Assembly (NCBI RefSeq): GCF_021654575.1
Contig: NZ_AP024488.1
Location: 62,001-126,000 of the forward strand
From: Desulfoluna limicola
GTDB lineage: Bacteria > Desulfobacterota > Desulfobacteria > Desulfobacterales > Desulfolunaceae
Direction: 5' to 3'
DNA length: 64,000 bases
In this document: in pieces, positions 10,125 to 19,041 of the stretch
Layout: every line of letters starts with the position of its first letter
How positions within the stretch are numbered: the stretch's first letter is position 1
Program-made: the position numbers and the translations under genes
Notes under the pieces: generated by a model
The model's input: the letters and a program-made list of their open reading frames with translations, nothing else
What the model was told of the DNA's origin: nothing
The model's database searches: none

Positions 10125-10946
10125 CTAAAAATGGAAGGACTCGGAATTCATTTCCATGAGGTCGATGTGAACCATGGGGGCGGTTTTCGGGGAGAGTTTG
10201 CCGAGAAGCACGCGAACGATCTGGGTGCACTGAAACCCGGCGGCCACGGCCGGGGTGACGGCCGGGGTGCCCAGGGCCGATTCGGCGGTGGATTCAGCGT
10301 CGTGCCCGAACAGGTCGCCAAAGGAGGGGCCGTCGGGCCAGAGCACCATGACGCGCGCTTCAAACCCGGAGATGGTGGCGTGGACCATGGGAACGCCAAG
10401 GGCCTGGGATAGGGAAGAGAGGCTGGTCCGGTCTTTGATGGTGTCCAGGCCGTCGGCGATGAGATGGACGCCCGTTAAGTGATTCCGGGCCTCTTCGCCG
10501 GTCACGTCCAGTTTGCACGCTGTAACGCAGGTGGATACGTTGATGCCGTTGATGGCCTGCCTTGCCGTTTCGGCTTTGCCCTTGCCAAGGGTCTCCCTGG
10601 CGGCAAACACCTGTCGGTTGAGGTTGCTCGCCTCAAACAGATCGGGGTCAAACAGGCGAAGGGTGCCCACCCCCATGCGCGCAAGGAACTGGGCGATGTA
10701 CCCCCCAAGCCCGCCGCATCCGGCCACGGCCACAACCTTCCCCAGAAGCTGGGCCTGCTCCGCGCAAGAAAAGCTCCCCGCGTTCCGCACATACCGCTCC
10801 GGCCAGACATCCATTTCCAAGGCCGCTTTGTAAACGTTCAACAACGCCACGCCCATCTCACCGGAAATCCTCTCCGCATCCAGCTCAGGAAGCATCACAT
10901 GCCCATGCTCGTTGGTTCGGGCTGCCGGTTGAATCTTTTTTTCCAT
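10125..10946 (-). CDS. ThiF/MoeB/HesA family adenylyltransferase (E1-like)
   Basis: 273 residues. The nucleotide-binding motif GCGGLGGYIAQFLARMGVG is followed by the acidic FDPDLFEASNLNRQ block, the ATP-binding signature of ubiquitin-E1-like enzymes. These adenylate the C-terminal glycine of a small sulfur carrier (ThiS, MoaD) or act on tRNA (TcdA). The CxxC zinc pairs of MoeB/ThiF are not evident. No carrier gene lies nearby, so the pathway is unknown. GAAGG eight bases before ATG 10946 supports the start. An in-frame extension upstream to 11039 would translate repeat copy d and is rejected. Confidence 0.85.
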   Translation of the reverse strand: MEKKIQPAARTNEHGHVMLPELDAERISGEMGVALLNVYKAALEMDVWPERYVRNAGSFSCAEQAQLLGKVVAVAGCGGLGGYIAQFLARMGVGTLRLFDPDLFEASNLNRQVFAARETLGKGKAETARQAINGINVSTCVTACKLDVTGEEARNHLTGVHLIADGLDTIKDRTSLSSLSQALGVPMVHATISGFEARVMVLWPDGPSFGDLFGHDAESTAESALGTPAVTPAVAAGFQCTQIVRVLLGKLSPKTAPMVHIDLMEMNSESFHF

Positions 10947-10987
10947 TTTATAAGCCTTCGATAGGTTAAAGTGCTTGGAAAAACCAA

Positions 10988-11147
10988 GCCTCCGGCGGCA
11001 AGGTGTGCCACCTTGAAAGCGGGTTGCGAATGATCTCAACCCTCGTTCCTCGGGTCGAGATCATTCGCGAAGGCTTCCGTAAGAAACAGCCATGACCTGT
11101 TTGTCGAACTTTTCAAAAGTTTGGCCCCCGGCAGGGCCGCCGGAGGC
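10988..11147. repeat. GCCTCCGGCGG-family element (copy d)
   Basis: Exact inverted ends. Left hairpin CAAGGTG-tgc-CACCTTG; centre AACCCTCGTTCCTCGGGTC flanked by GCGAATGATC and GATCATTCGC; right module CCTGTTTGTCGAAC...GGCCCCCGGCAGGGCC. It lies between two minus-strand genes. Confidence 0.88.
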
Positions 11148-11154
11148 AGGCTTT

Positions 11155-11889
11155 TTACCCCGTTATGAGCGCCGCTTTCAGCCAGTCGGTGGCGTGGGTG
11201 AAGAAGCGGGCCTGGTGGTCGGCATCGCTCATGCGGTGGTCGCCGCCGTTATTGATGATGAGCTCTTTGGGGCCCTGGGCCATCTCCATGATTTTGTGCG
11301 CGTTGTGGACGGGGACGATGTCGTCTTCGTCCCCGTGGACCACGAGGATGTGGTGGATGGCAGAGAGGCCGGGGGTGAGGTCGAAGCCCATGTTCTCCTG
11401 GTAGTAGGAGAGGGGGACATCGTGAAGCTCTTCCTGGGCGGCAATGGCCGCTTCGGTGATGCCTTTGCCGTCCACGGGGGCGGCAAGGCTCACCATGCCT
11501 TTTAAGGGGAACCCCTTTTCCATGAGGGGCTTCCAGGCGGCGAGGCAGGTGGCCCCGCCCATGCTGCTGCCGAAGAGGGCGAGGCCGTTTTGGGTCAGGC
11601 CGAGGTCCTTCAGCACGTTCGCCGCGGCAAGAAGGTCCTCCACCCGGGTTTCAAGGGTGGTGTCGAGGAAGCGGCCTTCGCTCTCTCCGCAGGCCCGGTG
11701 GTCCAGCCTCAGGTAGGCGGCGCCGAAGGCGTTGCAGTTTTCGGCCAGGGTGATCTGTTTGCCGGAGTCTTTGGTGGAGAGGAGGCCGTGGGAGCCGATG
11801 ATCACGGGCGGGTTCGCATGGTCAGGCAGGTGAAGCACGCCAGCGAGGTGGAGTCCGGAAACGGGAATGGAGATATTTTTTACAATCAT
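11155..11889 (-). CDS. alpha/beta hydrolase (dienelactone hydrolase/BAAT-like)
   Basis: 244 residues. The alpha/beta-hydrolase core shows the oxyanion region GSHGLLS, the nucleophile elbow GSSMGG, an acidic residue in VVHGDEDDIVPVHNA and a histidine in NGGDHRMSD, so the Ser-Asp-His triad is complete. There is no signal peptide, so it is cytoplasmic. The family includes esterases, acyl-peptidase-like and haloacid-type enzymes; the substrate is not deducible. The gene stands alone between two repeat elements. Confidence 0.85.
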   Translation of the reverse strand: MIVKNISIPVSGLHLAGVLHLPDHANPPVIIGSHGLLSTKDSGKQITLAENCNAFGAAYLRLDHRACGESEGRFLDTTLETRVEDLLAAANVLKDLGLTQNGLALFGSSMGGATCLAAWKPLMEKGFPLKGMVSLAAPVDGKGITEAAIAAQEELHDVPLSYYQENMGFDLTPGLSAIHHILVVHGDEDDIVPVHNAHKIMEMAQGPKELIINNGGDHRMSDADHQARFFTHATDWLKAALITG

Positions 11890-11960
11890 GGTATGTGCCT
11901 TTCAGGGGCTTTGTGTCTGGTGGTGGACAGGGGCGGTGGACCTGTTTGCCCTTAATTTCC

Positions 11961-12200
11961 GGTAACTATTCAGCTACGCCTCTGGCGGCAAGGGTGGCGA
12001 AGCCACTTAGAGGGACGTACCTTGAAAGGAGGTAGCGGATGCGCTTTGCCTCTCGTTCCTCGGGCCAACTTACATCCGCATTTAAAACGGAATTCGTTCA
12101 AGGGTATTTTTTAAGACCTGTTTATTAAACCCACTCTTTCAGATCGGGCAAAAGTTTAGCCCCTTCAGGGGCCGTCGTAGGGACAAGCTGAATAGTTCCT
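11961..12200. repeat. degenerate composite repeat with extended inverted borders (copy e)
   Basis: Outer borders GGTAACTATTCAGCT (11961-11975) and AGCTGAATAGTTCC are inverted repeats that bracket a decayed element: GCCTCTGGCGG, hairpin TGGCgaaGCCA, CTCGTTCCTCGGGC, CCTGTTTATTAAAC. These borders show that some copies extend past the 11-bp box. Confidence 0.75.
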
Positions 12201-12394
12201 ACGTTTATTGAATGTAGCGTGTGACATTTCTGATTTCAAGAGAGAAGCCTACCGCTCAGTCAGGCGGGGCCTGGCATCGATGCCTCACTCGAGAAACGCG
12301 GTCGTTGTACATTTTGCTACATATACCGTAAATACCCTTCGAATGGTGGCTTTTTCCACCAATTACGCCCTCCAAACGCCCCTCTTTTCGACAC

Positions 12395-12415
12395 AGTGTA
12401 ACAGACCGTTACACT
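12395..12415. promoter_or_regulatory. operator-like inverted repeat
   Basis: AGTGTAAC and GTTACACT, perfect inverted octamers separated by AGACC, lie upstream of the LTA-synthase-type gene. They look like a dimeric regulator site. The regulator is not known. Confidence 0.4.
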
Positions 12416-12621
12416 TCCCCAACAGACTGTTTCCAGCCCTTTTTGGCATCTTATCCCTGCAGCGAATCAGCCCGGGAATTTCAAGGATGAATCACCGACT
12501 TCGCAGGCGCAGCGGACTCGTGAAATATCCGGGCATTCTTTTCCGTTCAGGGCTTGGTTTTCCCTGGCCAGGCGGCCAGGAGATGTTCGCTTGTCAAGGC
12601 GAATAGAGTTGGCAAATCATC

Positions 12622-12704
12622 GCCTTCGTATGAATCGAAATCAGCCTTGCAAGATGTTTGTCAGACTTTTCAAGGGTTTGTCCCCCGGCAGGGCCGCCGG
12701 AGGC
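12622..12704. repeat. GCCTCCGGCGG-family half element (copy f)
   Basis: Contains GCCTTCG/ATGAATCGAAATC, a TTTGTCAGACTTTTCAA block and ends in CCCCCGGCAGGGCCGCCGGAGGC minus the first bases of the motif. Only the right half is present. An upstream in-frame extension of the next gene would translate it. Confidence 0.75.
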
Positions 12705-12767
12705 GACTTTGACCTGACTATGGACGGATCTTTCCATCATAACCTTACCTTTTATGTGAGCAACGCC

Positions 12768-14771
12768 ATGACTGATCATCCCCTTGCAATACCAGAGCCT
12801 CAGCCATCCAGTCCCCCGACGGCAGAACGGGCCCACAGTGCCTTTGGTGCCCTGTTCAGCGACCGGTTTGCCATTGTCGGCATTTTTATTTGTAGTTATC
12901 TTGGCATCAATGCCATTACCCGGACCCTTCTCATGATGCACTCCGCTTCCCAGGTGGACTGGGGGGTGGTTCAGGTGGGGGCCATATACGGCAGGGGGCT
13001 CTTCTTTGACGGTGTGACGGCTTTTTACTTCGTCATTCCGGCGGTTATCTATTTTGTCCTGGTTCCGGACAGAATTTTTCGGCACCGGTTTCACCGTCCC
13101 ATGGTCCAGGCCTTCTTTTTCATCGGTGTCTACATCCTCTGTTACGGCGCGGTCGCCGAGTGGCTTTTCTGGGATGAATTCGGCACGCGGTTGAACTTTA
13201 TTGCCGTGGATTACCTGGTTTACACCACGGAGGTGGTGGGCAACATCTTAGAATCGTATCCGGTGTATCCCCTGCTTGCCCTTCTTCTGGTGCCGACAGG
13301 ACTTATTTGTTTTGTTGCCGTGCGAAGCCGGGCCTTTACATCGGCATGGACGGTGCCTGGCCGTTTCAAGGATCGGGCGATCTCAGGGTTCATGTTTCTG
13401 ATGCTCCCTGTGGTCTGTTTTATCGGGGTGGACAGCTCCATGGCACGGGTCTCTGAAAATGCGTTCAACAATGAATTGGCCAAAAACGGGTTGTATGAGC
13501 TTTTTGCCGCATTCCGGCATAACGATCTTGACTATGCCACCTTTTACGACCAGCGGGACACAACCGAGATGCTCACCCGCCTGCGGGACCTGGTGAAGAC
13601 GGATAACGCCACATTTATAAGTGACGATCCCACAGACATCACCCGCATGGTGGTGAACCCCGGTGAAGAGAAGCGCCTCAATGTGATGTTTGTGACCATC
13701 GAGAGCATGAGTGCCGAGTACATGGGGATCTTCGGGAATGGGGCGGGGCTTACCCCCAACCTTGATGCGTTGGCTGGGCAGGGGCTCTTTTTTGATAACT
13801 TCTACGCCACCGGTACCCGGTCGGTGCGTGGGCTTGAGGCCCTGACCCTCTCCACCGTCCCCACCCCGGGTCGAAGTATCGTAAAACGTCCGGGCAACGA
13901 AGAGATGTTTTCCCTGGGGTACCTGTTTCAGGAGAGGGGGTACGACACCAAATGGGTCTACGGCGGGTACGGGTATTTTGACAACATGAACCACTACTAC
14001 GGCAACAACGGGTTTTCCGTGGTGGACCGGACGGATATGACGGCCGAGGAGAAGACCTTTGCCAACGTCTGGGGTGTGTGCGACGGAGACCTGTTCAACA
14101 GGTCCCTGAAGGAGGCCGACGCCTCCTATGCAGCGGGAAAGCCATTTATAAACTACGTCTTCACCACCTCCAACCATCGTCCCTACACCTACCCGGAGGG
14201 GAAGATAGACATTCCCGTCAAGACAGGCCGTGCCGGTGGGGTGAAGTACACGGATTATGCCATCGGTGAGTTTATGAGAGCCGCCAGGCAGAAACCGTGG
14301 TTTGATGACACCATTTTTGTCATCGTGGCGGATCATTGCGGCAGCAGCGCCGGCAGGACCAGCCTGCCTTTGAGAAAGTACGAAATCCCCCTCATCATCT
14401 ACAGCCCCGGCAAGGTCATGCCGCAGCGCATCAGCACCCAGGGTTCTCAGATCGATGTGGCTCCGACCCTTCTGGCCCTTCTTAACTGGGATTATAAGAG
14501 CAAGTTCCTCGGTAAGGACATTCTCTCCATGAAACCAGAAGAGGGGAGGGCTTTTGTGGGAACCTACCAGAAGCTGGGTTACCTGAAAGGGGATCGCCTC
14601 ACGGTGCTTTTGCCCAGCGGAGGCAGCGAGACCTACGCCTACGATCGGGTGACCAAAAACCAGGTAAGGGTAGGCACCAGTCAGTCCGGCCTGACCGATG
14701 CCATCAGTTACTACCAGTCCGCCTCCTGGCTTTACAAGAATGGGCTTACCCGACGTATCGAAGCGGAGTAG
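12768..14771 (+). CDS. LTA synthase/sulfatase-family phosphoglycerol or phosphoethanolamine transferase
   Basis: 667 residues. The N-terminal part has about five membrane segments (for example AIVGIFICSYLGINAI and FDGVTAFYFVIPAVIYFVLV). The periplasmic alkaline-phosphatase-fold domain begins near 304 (NVMFVTIESMS). Thr350 in ATGTRSVRG is the likely catalytic nucleophile, and IVADHC supplies metal ligands. Gram-negative members make osmoregulated glucans (OpgB) or decorate lipids. The adjacent PAP2 phosphatase and two-component genes suggest regulated envelope-lipid remodelling. Open frame extends upstream but would translate repeat copy f, so a start at 12768 (or 12720) is preferred; the ribosome site is weak for both. 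Confidence 0.88.
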   Translation: MTDHPLAIPEPQPSSPPTAERAHSAFGALFSDRFAIVGIFICSYLGINAITRTLLMMHSASQVDWGVVQVGAIYGRGLFFDGVTAFYFVIPAVIYFVLVPDRIFRHRFHRPMVQAFFFIGVYILCYGAVAEWLFWDEFGTRLNFIAVDYLVYTTEVVGNILESYPVYPLLALLLVPTGLICFVAVRSRAFTSAWTVPGRFKDRAISGFMFLMLPVVCFIGVDSSMARVSENAFNNELAKNGLYELFAAFRHNDLDYATFYDQRDTTEMLTRLRDLVKTDNATFISDDPTDITRMVVNPGEEKRLNVMFVTIESMSAEYMGIFGNGAGLTPNLDALAGQGLFFDNFYATGTRSVRGLEALTLSTVPTPGRSIVKRPGNEEMFSLGYLFQERGYDTKWVYGGYGYFDNMNHYYGNNGFSVVDRTDMTAEEKTFANVWGVCDGDLFNRSLKEADASYAAGKPFINYVFTTSNHRPYTYPEGKIDIPVKTGRAGGVKYTDYAIGEFMRAARQKPWFDDTIFVIVADHCGSSAGRTSLPLRKYEIPLIIYSPGKVMPQRISTQGSQIDVAPTLLALLNWDYKSKFLGKDILSMKPEEGRAFVGTYQKLGYLKGDRLTVLLPSGGSETYAYDRVTKNQVRVGTSQSGLTDAISYYQSASWLYKNGLTRRIEAE

Positions 14772-14774
14772 CCC

Positions 14775-15545
14775 ATGGCCCGAGCCAAACACATTGCCCT
14801 CTGGGGGGCTCTGCTTGTGGGGGTGGTTGCCCTCTTTGAATGGACAAACCTGGATCTTCAGGTTCAGGACCGCCTGTTTAACTTCGAAGCCAATGGTTGG
14901 ATGGTGGATCGCGAGGCGCCACTGCCGCGCCTCCTTTTTTACACCGGCATGAAAGGGGGACTGATCGCCTTCGGTGTGACCACCCTCGTGCTCTATGGGC
15001 TCTCTTTCTGGAAAGGGGGCGGTGATAAGGCAGGATTGCAATCGTTGAGGCAACGATACCTTACGGTGATCCTGGCTCTGATTGTCGTTCCTTCAACCAT
15101 TGCGGTCCTCAAGGCGGAAACGAACATGTATTGCCCGTCACAGATTGAACGGTACGGTGGGGACAAGCCCTATGTGACACTTTTTGAGGCGTACCCTGCG
15201 AGGTGCAGGCCTTGTGATTCCGGGCGTTGCTTTCCTGCCGGCCATGCGTCCGGAGGGTTTGCGCTGATGGCGCTTTATCACATGTTCCGGAAGAAAAAAA
15301 ACAGGGTGATGGGGTTGTTTGGCGGCCTCGGGCTGGGGTGGACCATGGGGCTCTATCAGATGATGAAAGGGGCCCATTTTCTCAGTCACACCGTGGTGAC
15401 CATGGTCGCTTCCTGGGTCATGATTCTCTGTGTCGCCGACGTGGCCAGGAGGATTCACAGTACGAGCGAGGTGGGTGCCCCAGAGTCCGGGATGGGGGGC
15501 GAGAGGAGGGCACAGGCTGTGACCATGGAAACCCGCAGATGCTGA
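14775..15545 (+). CDS. PAP2-family membrane phosphatase
   Basis: 256 residues with hydrophobic segments near 5-20, 58-75, 95-112 and 170-220. The acid-phosphatase motifs are CFPAGHASGGF (motif 2) and GAHFLSHTVVTM (motif 3, with His in place to form phospho-histidine); the KxxxxxxRP motif is poorly kept. Such enzymes dephosphorylate lipid phosphates (undecaprenyl-PP, PGP, lipid A). The ATG is three bases after the stop of the transferase gene, so the two are co-transcribed and probably act on one pathway, for example removal of a phosphate and addition of a decorating group (inference). Confidence 0.85.
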   Translation: MARAKHIALWGALLVGVVALFEWTNLDLQVQDRLFNFEANGWMVDREAPLPRLLFYTGMKGGLIAFGVTTLVLYGLSFWKGGGDKAGLQSLRQRYLTVILALIVVPSTIAVLKAETNMYCPSQIERYGGDKPYVTLFEAYPARCRPCDSGRCFPAGHASGGFALMALYHMFRKKKNRVMGLFGGLGLGWTMGLYQMMKGAHFLSHTVVTMVASWVMILCVADVARRIHSTSEVGAPESGMGGERRAQAVTMETRRC

Positions 15546-15819
15546 ATGAAACGTGCTTTGCATCTTGTCTTCTCCCGACCGCTTCGAGTTGGTCATTGTC
15601 CTTCTTTTTTTATGTCTCTATGGTATGAAGGAGGATTGAACATGGTGATTTTGTTCGGGGTGATCTTTGAATCGGGAATTGTGGGAGGTTGGGACTTTTT
15701 TGCATGAAACCCCTCTTTTGACGATAGGCAGTGCAGCCACTGTAACAAGAATAGATTGAAAACAGGCTGTGAATGGAAGGGCCACAGCCCAGGCCTTTGT
15801 AACACACATTGCATGGTTC

Positions 15820-15875
15820 CACGCGTTGCGTATTGGCAATCCGCTTTGAAGGTGGCCCACCTTGCCGCCGGAGGC
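15820..15875. repeat. GCCTCCGGCGG-family half element (copy g)
   Basis: Right half only: GCTTTGAAGGTGGCCCACCTTGCC followed by the GCCGGAGGC end, with hairpin AAGGTG-gc-CCACCTT. It lies between the PAP2 and response-regulator genes in a 360-bp gap that otherwise has no gene. Confidence 0.75.
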
Positions 15876-15904
15876 ATAAGCTGTATGGTTTGGAAGGGAA
15901 GAAG

Positions 15905-16633
15905 ATGAAACAAAAAGAGATTCTGTTGGTGGAAGACGACCTTCCCCTGGCTGGATTGATCCGTGAATACCTTATGCAGAATGGCTATAGCGTTGAGGTG
16001 GTGAGTGCCGGTGATGAGGCGGTGCCGGTCATCGTGGAGTCGAGGCCTGATCTGGTGATACTGGATTTGATGCTGCCCGGCCTGGACGGCCTTTCGGTGT
16101 GCCGTGAGGTGCGGCCCCACTATCCGGGACCGATTTTGATGCTCACGGCCAGGGAAGACGACATGGACCAGGTGGCGGGCCTGGAGATGGGGGCGGATGA
16201 CTATGTGAAGAAGCCGGTGGAGCCCCGTGTTCTTTTGGCTCGTATTCGAGCCCTTTTCAGGCGCGCTGAAGTACCTGCCAAAGGGAGAGAGGAGCTGAAC
16301 GCTGCCCGGGACCTCTGCTTTGGAGACCTTTCAATAAATGTTTCCACACGGGTCGTGAGATTGGGGGGGGACGTGGTCAATCTTTCCACCACCGAGTTTG
16401 ACACCCTCTGGGTTCTCGCCTCCCGACACGGGGAAGTTCTCAGTCGGGATGACCTGAGCCATGAGCTTAAAGGGCGGGAGTACGATGGGTTTGATCGCTC
16501 CATTGATATCTGCATATCCCGGCTCCGCAGGAAGCTGGAGGTGAACCCTGAAAAACCAGAGCGAATCAAGACGGTGTGGGGGAGCGGGTATCTTTTTGTC
16601 CCTGATGCATGGGGGGAGACCGGTCGTGGTTAA
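15905..16633 (+). CDS. OmpR-family response regulator (RstA-like)
   Basis: 242 residues. The receiver domain has acidic pocket E10 D11 D12, phospho-acceptor D54 (LVILDLMLPG), T in MLTARE and K in YVKKP. The DNA-binding winged helix spans about 135-235, with TEFDTLWVLASRHGEVLSRD and the RSIDICISRLRRKLE recognition helix typical of RstA/CpxR-type proteins. The start at 15905 is supported by GGAAGGGAAG upstream; an open extension to 15809 would translate repeat copy g. The partner kinase starts 36 bases later. Likely targets include the upstream envelope genes (inference). Confidence 0.93.
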   Translation: MKQKEILLVEDDLPLAGLIREYLMQNGYSVEVVSAGDEAVPVIVESRPDLVILDLMLPGLDGLSVCREVRPHYPGPILMLTAREDDMDQVAGLEMGADDYVKKPVEPRVLLARIRALFRRAEVPAKGREELNAARDLCFGDLSINVSTRVVRLGGDVVNLSTTEFDTLWVLASRHGEVLSRDDLSHELKGREYDGFDRSIDICISRLRRKLEVNPEKPERIKTVWGSGYLFVPDAWGETGRG

Positions 16634-16669
16634 TACTTGTCGCTGTTGTCGGGAAAGAGAGGGCCGCCC

Positions 16670-17974
16670 TTGAAACGCATTTTTCTCACTGTTTATGTGC
16701 TCATTGCCTGCACCGCACTGCTTGTGATCCTTGGCGTGACCCCGGTGGTGGATCGGCTGATGACAGGAATTGAGCTTGAAGAGGAACGGTCCGAGTTTCG
16801 GGGCATTTTTGCCCTGATTATCAAGGACCTCGAATCCATGCCGGAGAGTGCCTGGCAGGGGTATATGGAGGGGCTTACCCGGGCTTTTGACTACCCGATT
16901 AGCGTAAAATCCAACCACTCCCTGGATCTGCCGGGGGCGTATCGGCAGGCCCATGCGGAGGGGCTACTCGTTCCGGCCAGTGATGAGATCGAGGTTCTGG
17001 TGCAGAAAATTCCCGGTACGGACTACAGTCTCAGTCTGGGCCCCCTTCCTGAACTTAAGTACCTCGACATCATTCAGCTGCTTATCGTGGCGCTGGCCTT
17101 TGGGGTGCTGGCCATACCGGTGTTTGCCTGGTCCCTGCTTCTCTGGCGGGATCTTTCCCGGATGGAAGATGCCACCCGGGCCTTCGGGCGAGGCGATTTG
17201 ACCTCCCGAGCGAAGGTGGCCCGGTTTTCAAGCCTTTCTGACTTGAAGGGGACGTTCAACGCCATGGCCGATCGCATCGAGAAACTGATCGCATCTCACA
17301 AAGACCTTACCAATGCCGTCTCCCATGAGCTGCGAACGCCCCTTTCCAGGATCCGTTTCGGGATGGAGATGGTAAAGACCGGCAAATCACGCGAAGAGCA
17401 GGAACGTTATTTTCAGGGGATCGAGCGGGATGTGGGGGAAATTGAAACCCTGGTGGATGAGATGCTCACGTACGCCCGGTTCGACCGGGATCCCGGGAGG
17501 GTGGACCCTGCTTCCCATGAAGTGGTTGCCTGGCTTGGCTACCTTGTCGCCTGCGAAAGCCAGGATAGCGCAGGGGTCGGCCTGGAGTTCCTTGCACCGG
17601 ATGAACCCATTGAAACCTGGTTTGACCCCCAGTACATGGCCTGGGCCGTGCGGAACCTGATTCGAAATGGCATGCGTTACGCCTCCACACAGGTTCGGGT
17701 TAGCGTAGCGTGCCATGAGCATAGGGTGCGGCTCACGATCGATGACGATGGCCCAGGTATTCCCGAAGTTCACCGCATGCGCATTTTTGAACCCTTTGCC
17801 CGGTTGGACGGCAGCCGCAACCGAAAGTCCGGAGGCTACGGCCTCGGCCTTGCCATCGTCAAACGCATTGCCACAGCCCATAAAGGCGGAGTCACAGTGA
17901 ATGACTCCCCCATGGGGGGAGCCCGCTTTACCCTGGAATGGCCAAAAACCTTGCCTCCGGCAGCCAGGGGATAA
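16670..17974 (+). CDS. sensor histidine kinase (RstB-like)
   Basis: 434 residues from a TTG start (GAGAGGG upstream; no suitable ATG). TM1 lies at about 3-25, then a short periplasmic sensor, TM2 near 132-160 and HAMP to about 212. The HisKA domain has phospho-acceptor H219 in AVSHELRTPLSRIRFGMEM. The HATPase domain has the N box (VRNLIRNGMRYA), DDDGPGIP and GGYGLGLAIVKRI. It is the partner of the regulator just upstream. The last residues (LPPAARG) and the stop codon come from repeat copy h, so insertion of the element appears to have rewritten the C-terminus. Confidence 0.93.
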   Translation: MKRIFLTVYVLIACTALLVILGVTPVVDRLMTGIELEEERSEFRGIFALIIKDLESMPESAWQGYMEGLTRAFDYPISVKSNHSLDLPGAYRQAHAEGLLVPASDEIEVLVQKIPGTDYSLSLGPLPELKYLDIIQLLIVALAFGVLAIPVFAWSLLLWRDLSRMEDATRAFGRGDLTSRAKVARFSSLSDLKGTFNAMADRIEKLIASHKDLTNAVSHELRTPLSRIRFGMEMVKTGKSREEQERYFQGIERDVGEIETLVDEMLTYARFDRDPGRVDPASHEVVAWLGYLVACESQDSAGVGLEFLAPDEPIETWFDPQYMAWAVRNLIRNGMRYASTQVRVSVACHEHRVRLTIDDDGPGIPEVHRMRIFEPFARLDGSRNRKSGGYGLGLAIVKRIATAHKGGVTVNDSPMGGARFTLEWPKTLPPAARG

Positions 17975-18067
17975 ATCCCCTGGACCCCAGGTTTGCGAAT
18001 GCTCCCTGCCCCTCGTTCCTCGGGACAGTCGCATTCGCTGACGGGCTTCGACCGTGGACAACAGCCA
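17953..18067. repeat. GCCTCCGGCGG-family element (copy h)
   Basis: Starts as GCCTCCGGCAG inside the 3' end of the kinase gene. Hairpin CCAGGGG-ataaat-CCCCTGG, then GCGAATGCTCC, CCCCTCGTTCCTCGGGAC and a GGGCTTCGACCGTGG tail. It covers most of the gap between convergent genes (17974 and 18152). Confidence 0.85.
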
Positions 18068-18151
18068 GGGAGGTTCTTACGCCCTTCGTGGTTATTCTAT
18101 TCTTTGAATCGGTTGACAACCGGTCGCCTCCTATTATTTTCCTTTAGCCTT

Positions 18152-18991
18152 TCACACCTTCACAAACGTCCCGCTCCGGTATTCGGTGAAGGCCCGGTCC
18201 AGCTCCTCCTGAGTGTTCATGACGATGGGGCCCTGCCATGCCACGGGCTCCCCGATGGGCTTTCCGGTGACGAGGAGAAACCGGAAACGTGTCTCGGAGG
18301 CTTCCACCACAATCTCAGTGCCTTCGGACAGATGCGCGAGTTGTCGGTTTGCAATGTCCGTCTCTCCGATGCGGCCTTTGCCCTCAATGCCATAGATAAG
18401 GGCCGTATGATCCGCGGGGGTGGTGTGTCGGAAAAGGGCACCCTGTGGAACCATGCAGTCTATGTAGACAGGGGACGTGACGATGTCGGAGACGGGGCCG
18501 GTGGTGCCGGCCACAGTGCCGGCGATCACCTTGATGAGGCACCCTTCGGGCGTGGAGGTTTCCGGAATGCGGGATGCGGTGAATCCCTGGTAACGGGGCC
18601 GCATCATCTTGTAGGAGGCCGGCAGGTTGGTCCAGAGTTGAAACCCGTGCATCTGGCCGCTGCTGTTGCCTTTGGGCATCTCCTGGTGGATGATGCCGGA
18701 ACCCGCCGTCATCCACTGCACATCCCCGTCTGAAATCACCCCGCTGTTCCCCAGGCTGTCTCCGTGCTCCACATCCCCTTTGAGCACATAGGTGATGGTC
18801 TCGATGCCCCTGTGGGGGTGCCAGGGAAACCCCTTCAGGTAATCCTCCGGGGTGTCAGAACGAAAATCATCCAACAGCAAAAACGGGTCAAACATGGGCG
18901 CTTCGTGGTGCCCGAAGACGCGGCGAAGGCGTACCCCGGCTCCTTCGGTGACGGGTTCGCCCGCAATCAGGGTCTCTACAGTTCGTTGCAT
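18152..18991 (-). CDS. pirin family protein
   Basis: 279 residues forming two cupin-like barrels. The N-terminal metal site is in FPWHPHRGIETITYVLKGDVEHGDS, with the histidines and glutamate conserved in pirins, followed by DVQWMTAGSGIIHQEM. Pirins include quercetinases and redox-sensing Fe proteins; the physiological substrate is usually unknown. ATG 18991 has GGAGAG upstream; an open extension to 19201 would translate repeat copy i. The next gene downstream of its promoter side is the peroxiredoxin-like selenoprotein, in the same orientation. Confidence 0.92.
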   Translation of the reverse strand: MQRTVETLIAGEPVTEGAGVRLRRVFGHHEAPMFDPFLLLDDFRSDTPEDYLKGFPWHPHRGIETITYVLKGDVEHGDSLGNSGVISDGDVQWMTAGSGIIHQEMPKGNSSGQMHGFQLWTNLPASYKMMRPRYQGFTASRIPETSTPEGCLIKVIAGTVAGTTGPVSDIVTSPVYIDCMVPQGALFRHTTPADHTALIYGIEGKGRIGETDIANRQLAHLSEGTEIVVEASETRFRFLLVTGKPIGEPVAWQGPIVMNTQEELDRAFTEYRSGTFVKV

Positions 18992-19041
18992 GGTGTCTCT
19001 CCTGAAACAATGTCCAATGTGAAATGAGTCAAGCCCAAGTT

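Noticed and set aside
12208..12606. 132-codon frame upstream of the transferase gene
   Set aside because: Begins in a repeat border, covers the AGTGTAAC palindrome and has no family resemblance.
13383..15053. Long open frame antisense to the transferase and phosphatase genes
   Set aside because: It spans two recognised genes and matches no family.
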